DNA of 64,000 nt from Bombardia bombarda (Eukaryota > Ascomycota > Sordariomycetes > Sordariales > Lasiosphaeriaceae), in contig JAULSR010000006.1 in the NCBI GenBank assembly GCA_030512295.1, positions 434,001-498,000 of the forward strand, given 5' to 3'. Each line of letters opens with the position of its first letter. Within the stretch, counting starts at the first letter, position 1. Under the pieces are notes generated by a model that made no database searches, was not told the DNA's origin, and saw only the letters and a list, made by a program, of their open reading frames with translations. Made by a program: the position numbers and the translations under genes. Below, piece after piece: positions 58,493 to 64,000 of the stretch.

Positions 58493-58892
58493 TGTTACAA
58501 CCTGCCAAGCCATGTCAGCGTTGTAAGCACGTGAGCGCGGTTGGTCACGCAACTACGGCGAACCACGAGGCCAGGAGCGACCCCGAGACAATTGACCGCG
58601 GGGCAATGGCGCCGAGACAAATGGCACAAGACCTGCGGGCAGGAGGACACTGGACGACCAGGTGGTGATGGCACCTGGAATGGCACCTGTGATGCAGTGT
58701 CTCAAGCGAATCACCGGACACAGCCCCCAACAGGCTCGGCCTGTTGCTTGAGAATTATTTAGGAGCAGCGAGCTTCCCTCGCTGCCCTTACGCCACCCTT
58801 ATTGCCCAGTTGCACCTAACTCTCTGCCAACATAAACCCTACACCAACAGACCCTTGCCCTAACGTACCAGAGTAAGAGTCTGGGCGTAACA
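58493..58892 (+). repeat. 3' LTR (400 bp)
   Basis: It starts TGTTACAACC and ends GCGTAACA, giving TG...CA ends with short inverted repeats (TGTTAC/GTAACA). Its first 33 bp recur at 55889. It is followed by GATAG, matching the left flank. Confidence 0.85.
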
Positions 58893-58897
58893 GATAG
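58893..58897. repeat. Target site duplication, right copy (GATAG)
   Basis: Partner of the GATAG at 55884-55888; together they define the insertion site. Confidence 0.82.
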
Positions 58898-59007
58898 AAA
58901 AGACCACCTCAGTACAGTAGTATACGTATCTGCTTCTCAACCAGACCCAAAATCATGATACTCTATGTTTCTGAACCTCCCTCTTACCACACACAACCCA
59001 GCTGCCC

Positions 59008-60149
59008 TCACTTCCCATCACCAAGCCTATCAACAATCTCCTCAACCCCCGCAAACGAAAGCTCCTTCATCGTCTCCTTCCACAACCTCGCCGCCACTTC
59101 CTTCCCCTCAGACGTATAAACAATCGGCGCCATTCTGTATTCATGAGTTAGTCGTCTTTATATATACTTTCACATCAAAAGTCAACAGCACAACAAGGAA
59201 CAGAAAATACTCACGGCCGAACCTCACAATCCTGCACATACCGCCCATGCGACTCCTTCCCTCCCACGCTCACCGCTGCATGCGCGAGGTTCCTCGCGCC
59301 TAGGTTTGCCTCCCTCCCGATCACACAAACCGCACCATAAAACACCTTGCCAAACAACGTCCCATACCCGTCTCTCGCTAGGTTCGACCCGTAGCACAAG
59401 CCCGGGTTGACACAATTCACCACCGCCGCCGCCGCCTCAACCGGCACGCGCCGCGCCAGCTCGGCAAGGAACAGCTGCCCTAGCAGCTTGCTGGTCGAGT
59501 ACCGCTCTTGGAACTCCCACTTGTCCGTGATTTCGTCGAACGCGGGCAGGATCTGCTCCGCGTGGCGCTCTTCGAATTTAGCCCACGCCGAGGTGTCTGA
59601 GGACACGAGGGTGATGCGTCCCGGACTGTCCGGGTTGTTTTTCGCTTTCAGGATGGGGAGCAGGAGGATGGTGAGCAGGACATTGGAGAGATAGTTTGTC
59701 TGTATGTCCTCGTCGTGGCCGGTGTGGGGGTTGAGCACTTGGCGCCAGCGGTAGATGCCGGCGTTGAGGATAACGTTGTGCAGCTGGGGGAGGTCGCGGG
59801 CGGCGCGGGCGGCGAAGCTGGTGATAGAAGGATAGAGGGCGAGGTCGAGGTGCCAGACCTCGAGTGCGTCGGGGGGTAGGCTGGGGTGGGAGGCTGCGAG
59901 GGCGGCGGCAGCGGCGTGGCCGCTAGGTTCGTTGCGGACGGCGAGGATGAGCTTGGCCAGGCCGAGGTCGAGGAGCTGGTGGCAGAGGTGCAGGCCGATA
60001 CCACTGTTGGCGCCGGTGACGATGATGGTTTTGCCGCGCAGGTTGACGTCGTTGGGTGAGATCAGGGGGGGTGTGAAGAGGAGTTGGCGGCGGAGGAATT
60101 GGCTTGTGCTGGCTTCGTGCTCGGGGGTGACGGTGAACGGGGCGGCCAT
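59008..60149 (-). CDS. Retinol-dehydrogenase-like SDR
   Basis: Two exons (60149..59215, 59134..59008) give 353 residues. The cofactor motif TGANSGIG lies at 45-52, after an N-terminal extension typical of the retinol dehydrogenase/WW-domain oxidoreductase-like group (RRQLLFTPPLISPNDVNLRG). LNAGIY, the Ser in LVSSDTSA and the YSTSK active site are in place, followed by VNCVNPGLCYGSN. The second exon, joined with a GTGAGT donor and CAG acceptor, adds the helical tail MAPIVYTSEGKEVAARLWKE through FAGVEEIVDRLG, which is the conserved C-terminus of these fungal proteins. The start at 60149 (MAAPF) is preferred over the upstream ATG at 60173. Substrate unknown. Confidence 0.92.
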
Positions 60150-61139
60150 GGTGGGTGGGTGAGGGTGGCTCAAGCTGCTTAGTTGATCAGATTCGATGAC
60201 TTGTTTTGAGCAGGTTCGACGGAAATGGAGGATCTGAGTGAGTGAGTACGTGAGGTTGGTATGGAATCGGATCGGTTTTGATCTGGTGCAAAAGGCGGAG
60301 AAGAGATCAAATATGGGATGGCTATCTGCTTATAGGCAAAGCTCTGCAGCCTCAGCACCGAGCATGCATAAGGTGCATTAGGTTCCGACGACCTGACTAG
60401 TTCGCGATGGCTACTGAGGACGACATCTCGGGGTTGTGGATTCCCTGGGAGGATGGACGCTGATCTATCAAACAGCTAACTGCACAAAGGGTGAGAACAA
60501 ACACGACTTCTGAATAGCACTGCTCACAAGATAGAGTTTTGGAAATCTGGTTTTGCGAGGTCCCAATTGTCCAACTAATGGAAGGTCGACATGAAGATTG
60601 ATTTCCATGAGAAAGTGACGTCCTCCAACACGATGACCAAAGTGTCGATACGTACAGTTCTTGAAGAGCGCCAAGACTGATCCTTCCCGACGGCAGCTGC
60701 AGAAAGATGCGGATAAGATGCAGGAGGGCAAAGAATGGTGAGCTGTGGTAGGTTGGTGACGGTCAAAGCTGGCACACAGGCCCACTTTACCAATGCCGGC
60801 CGGGGATGCCTTCGGGGACGCGATCGGGAATTCATACAAGTCGTTCCTTCCTTACTGATACTGATCCCAAAATCTAGACTGGATGCCAGCTGGCCCCACC
60901 ATACTCACTTGCCCTTTCTGCCTGAATTCTCCAATTCGCCTTCCAAATTCATTGCCTCACCATGCAAAACAACAATGGAACCTCAGGAACAGTTCATACA
61001 CACCATACCTACTCATGCTCTCAACGAAGCGCTTTACGACCTCCTTTCCAATAGCTACCGGCCAGCCGAGACTAGGCCTCCCTCCCTAGCTGCCACCACG
61101 CGGACCAGCAAGAAACAGATACCGGCGCAGCGACAAGAC
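60150..61139. other. Gene-free region, about 1 kb
   Basis: Promoter side of the SDR and downstream of the P450 relic. A plus-strand ORF from 60735 overlaps the relic and looks like a chance frame. Confidence 0.5.
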
Positions 61140-62012
61140 ATCAATCCAATTACGTGCGGTTCAGGCTCGGCTGATGCCGCATCTCGTAGCCCGGGTCGAC
61201 AAAGCCAAAGTCAAACTTCTAGAATAGCACAGCCACGGCGATCATGGCCTCCTGCATGGCAAACCCGCTCCCTATGCAACCCCCGCACGCCGTTGCCAAA
61301 CGGCTCGAAGCAGTTCTTGGGCAGCTACTTGAAGTTTTCGTCCGACATCCTCTCGGGTCTGAACTCATCGGCGTCGTCGCCCCACACCGCGCGGTCTCTG
61401 TGCAACGAGGGGACAAAGACCACTACCGCTTAGATAACTGGTGGTGCCGCGCCGCTCCCGGCAGTGAGGTCGGGCTTGGGTGCGAGAGCAAAAGCTTAGG
61501 CTGCCAGGTCCAGTCAGAGTGTCTCGCCCAGACAAGCTTTAGATGGGCGACTATCATGGCGCCCCGGTCCAGCATGCTGTCGATCTCGATAGTTTTCCCG
61601 CCACATTAGGGAGGTGAGAATGGGGGGCCTGTTGGACCGCCGTTAGATCTCTGAAAACATGGACTTGGTGGTGGTCGAGAGTGCAAGTGCCGAGTTGGAG
61701 GTCCTTCGCGCCGAACCCCAGCTTTTGTGACTGGTGGGTTTTGTGAAGACTCCTTGAGGAAACACCTTGGACAGTGTGCCAACAGCGCTCACGATGGCCT
61801 TTCCAAATTCTTACACGAGCACACCTCATTGACCTGCTGCTAGCTGCTGAGGAAGATCCTGTCGCTCCCGCCCAGCCCGAGCTTGAATATCTGCCCAAAC
61901 TCAGCGGCAATGCGCGTGAAGCTCTGTGGGATGTTGTTGAGGCCGATATCGGGCAAATTCTCTATCAGGGGCCAACCCGGGGTTCGGGGATTTGGATTGT
62001 CAGCAACGGAAA
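61140..62012 (-). pseudogene. Decayed CYP505-type cytochrome P450 relic
   Basis: Read on the minus strand in several frames. Near 62007-61850: PGWPLIENLPDIGLNN, then FGQIFKLGLGGSDRIFLSS and, after a TAG, QQVNEV, the N-terminal P450 region of P450foxy/BM3-like enzymes. Near 61745-61640: GVFTKPTSHKSWGSARR, equivalent to the GLFTA/NWGIAHR block. Near 61420-61310: HRDRAVWGDDADEFRPERM, then after a TAG LPKNCFEPFGNGVRG. A frameshift inside the haem motif leads into CIGSGFAMQEAMIAVAVL and KFDFGFVDPGYEM. At least five stop codons, the shift at the haem Cys, and the loss of most of the I-helix and of the whole reductase domain make it dead. It lies between the SDR and a CFEM receptor. Confidence 0.83.
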
Positions 62013-62778
62013 TTCAACGTTGCTAGAAGACTATACGTCGCTCTAAAACTTTGAAATCTCCACTCTATTGTTGCAGCTGGTGATGAGCATCCATTGCTGT
62101 TGGACGTTTGCGCCGTGCACTGCAAAGGCAGCAACTAAGGAGGTAGGATTGGATGACTACCTAGGTTTAAAATTACGCAGGTCTTTGAGCCAGGATCAAA
62201 GTGTCCTGGAATTTGTGCAGCCGGACAGAAGGACAGACCGAGAACAACAATCAATAAGTAGGTACTCTCTCTTCTTGATATACCCGTCAGCCAAGCCACG
62301 CACCGTTGGGGCGTAAACGTCCGACGATAATCTATACCACTAAATCGGCCCGTGTGAGACACCCTCGGCACCCTCATGGTAACTACCGCGAGCGCAGGTT
62401 CCATGACAGATTTGGCCCCCAGCCAATCACGCACAGGTCAGTTCCCTATCGGCGTGGTGGCGGTGGTTTAGATGTGACAACAGCCGCATGCAAAGGACAC
62501 ACACAGCGTCGTAAGGATTGATAAATCATGCAGCTATTGACAGCCCTTCCGAAAAGGGTCATCGGGCCACCGCAAAGAGGGTGAAACAAGCGGGTGTCGT
62601 TATCGGCGGGAATGTAGATCTATCTATATATATCCTACTCACAACTATCATATCTAATACTTGTCTGCTCTATTGAGCAATCCTCATCTCAACTCTATTC
62701 TACCTGTTGCACGACCTTTGTCGATTGCCAGTATTGCTGAGGCATGTCAATCCAAGGGACAACGTAGCTCCTCCCGCC
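62013..62778. other. Intergenic region upstream of the CFEM receptor
   Basis: About 770 bp with the promoter of the gene at 62779. An AT-rich stretch with TATATATA near 62625 could be the TATA region. No gene recognised. Confidence 0.5.
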
Positions 62779-63987
62779 ATGTCTTCAGACAACCTTGGCG
62801 CCATTCTCAGTGCCATTCCGTCATGCGGTGTGAGCTTTTTCGTGTCCTTTCCGTATTTTTCTTTCCCAGTTCGCTCCGATTCTAATCAATTGGCCCAAAG
62901 CTCAACTGCCTCGTCGACGCCATCACGACGAAGTCTAACTGCAGTCTCACCGACACAGCATGCTCATGCGCCAACCAGGCGGTACAGGCCGCAGCGAATA
63001 CCTGTGTCCGCAAGTCATGCACTATCCCAGACGCGCTCAGTTAGAAGCCCAACCCCGCAAGACATGCTTCAAAAGCTACCGCTGACATTCTAGCTGTAAA
63101 AGGGACCCAGAATGGCACATCTACCCTTTGCGGCATCGAGTCGTACCACGATACTTCATATGTGCCTGTCCTGTATACGTTTTTCGTCATGTCGACTTTG
63201 TTCGTCCTCATTCGCTTTGCCTCTCGCATCCGTCAGAAAACCTTCCTGTGGTTAGATGACTGGAGTATCGTGGGGTCCACAGTATAGTCTCCCAATTCCC
63301 AACCCTATGCATCACTTTTGAGTTGCCTTTTGTGGTCTATTCTAATCTTGTATAGATCATTTGCCTTGGCTTCACACTTATATGCACGGTTTGTATGTTC
63401 ATCCTGCCGCGACTACTTCGACAACTCACTGACTTTCGACCCCTTTAGATGGTACCAGACTCGGAGTTGGATCAGACATATGGACTGTGCCACAGGAGAA
63501 CATTTCGCTGATTCTCAAGGTGTGTTGCGCAATAGCTTCCAGAACATATCCCTGGTATTATGAAGTGACTGGTCAACTCACCATTCCAACCTCCAAATTC
63601 ACAGCTCTCTTACATTGCCATAATCTTGTACACGGTCTCGCGAAGCCTCATCCGTGTGTCAATTACTCTTGTCTACTTCCGTATCTTCAAGTACACCGGC
63701 GCTAAACCAGTCATCATCCTGGCTTTCGCCATCAATATCGCCATCACAATTGCGTATCTGGTGGGTGAGCTCGCGGCGTGCAAGCCCATGTCTTTCTACT
63801 GGAACAGATGGGATGGTCAGCATCAAGGTCGATGCATCAAAGAGTGGGACTTCCTCCTAGCAGCCGGTGTCATCTCCGCCGTCCACGACATGTCGCTTGT
63901 GCTGCTCCCCATGCCTCTGATCTTTCAGCTCAAGTCCTCAAGGAGGAAGAAGCTCGTTACGGCAGGTTTATTTGCACTAAGTCTTAT
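62779..63987 (+). CDS. CFEM-domain PTH11-like receptor, 3' end outside window
   Basis: Six exons are visible (62779..62829, 62901..63039, 63094..63281, 63356..63392, 63449..63519, 63605..63987); a GTAAGC donor at 63988 shows that the gene continues. The N-terminus carries a CFEM domain with eight Cys: IPSCGLNC, SNCSLTDTACSC, NTCVRKSC and, after intron 2, STLCG. Membrane segments follow (VPVLYTFFVMSTLFVLIRFA; IICLGFTLICTV). Then come VGSDIWTVPQENISLILK, LVYFRIFKYTGAKPVIIL, ACKPMSFYWNRWDGQHQGRC and the KEWDFLLAAGVISAVHDM segment. This order defines fungal CFEM-containing PTH11-type receptors of the rhodopsin-like domain, which sit in the plasma membrane and in some plant pathogens sense surfaces. 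I see no classical signal peptide in exon 1, so the true start may be upstream. Confidence 0.88.
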
Positions 63988-64000
63988 GTAAGCATATAAT

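Larger units (their letters stand above)
55889..58892 (+). mobile_element. Truncated Ty3/gypsy LTR retrotransposon carrying an extra ORF
   Basis: The left end is a 33-bp LTR start (55889-55921) identical to the start of the 3' LTR at 58493; beyond that the sequences diverge, so most of the 5' LTR, gag, protease and reverse transcriptase are missing. The order is: 5' LTR stub, the tail of pol with integrase C-terminus and chromodomain, a 508-codon ORF, a polypurine tract (58478-58492), and a 400-bp 3' LTR from TGTTACAACC to GCGTAACA. GATAG target duplications flank both ends, so both outer ends come from one insertion and the deletion is internal. It cannot move by itself. Confidence 0.85.

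Noticed and set aside
55889..58892. Reading the whole element as a RIP-mutated copy
   Set aside because: The 508-codon ORF is free of stops and the sequence is not AT-rich, so heavy RIP is not supported.
60735..61433. 232-codon plus-strand ORF
   Set aside because: It runs antisense to the P450 relic, with low-complexity composition and no family-like features.
1..64000. Search for CRISPR arrays, rRNA genes and bacterial-type operons
   Set aside because: None seen; the window is eukaryotic.

Overview
The window is nuclear DNA of a filamentous ascomycete (Pezizomycotina). Its gene types, including CFEM receptors, DUF6594 and DUF1996 proteins and an AflR-type regulator, fit a Sordariomycete, but I cannot fix the genus. 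The evidence is short introns (mostly 50-90 bp, GTRNGT donors, CTAAC/CTGAC branch sites, YAG acceptors) in nearly every gene, fungus-specific families, and small DNA transposon remnants. I assembled gene models by hand from splice signals and reading phase. Every intact spliced model keeps its frame, except the CAP gene (suspected frameshift) and an odd acceptor in the acyltransferase.

Layout. 1-564: 3' end of CTP synthase. 1060-13360: an oxidative accessory block holding an FAD monooxygenase fused to a polytopic membrane domain, an SDR, a secreted berberine-bridge-type flavoenzyme, a cupin (all minus strand) and a P450 (plus strand). An AflR-like Zn2Cys6 regulator follows at 19151, across about 5.8 kb without genes that holds one mobile element nested in another. 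Together these look like a specialised-metabolism locus with no recognisable PKS, NRPS or classical terpene synthase. 23478-24672: another SDR. 25280-31290: BLM10/PA200, a conserved core gene. 33131-45832: a mixed set of a DUF6594 membrane protein, a BAHD-like acyltransferase, a conserved 75-residue protein, a serine esterase, a secreted CAP protein, a small secreted Cys-rich protein, a DUF1996 protein and a second Zn2Cys6 factor. 45933-47100: aldo-keto reductase. 50730-52930: eight-exon sugar transporter. 54562-55731: NmrA-like protein.

55889-58892 is a truncated Ty3/gypsy retroelement with a 5-bp target duplication, a polypurine tract, an intact 3' LTR and a 508-codon extra ORF between pol and the 3' LTR. 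After it come a retinol-dehydrogenase-like SDR, a decayed CYP505-type P450 relic, and the 5' part of a CFEM/PTH11-like receptor that runs off the window.

Most notable unlisted structure: three dispersed copies of one TIR element (about 9196-9480, 15942-16417, 47896-48147). The middle copy is interrupted by a second TIR element (15987-16229) flanked by a 5-bp direct repeat. Removing the insert brings that copy to about the size of the other two.
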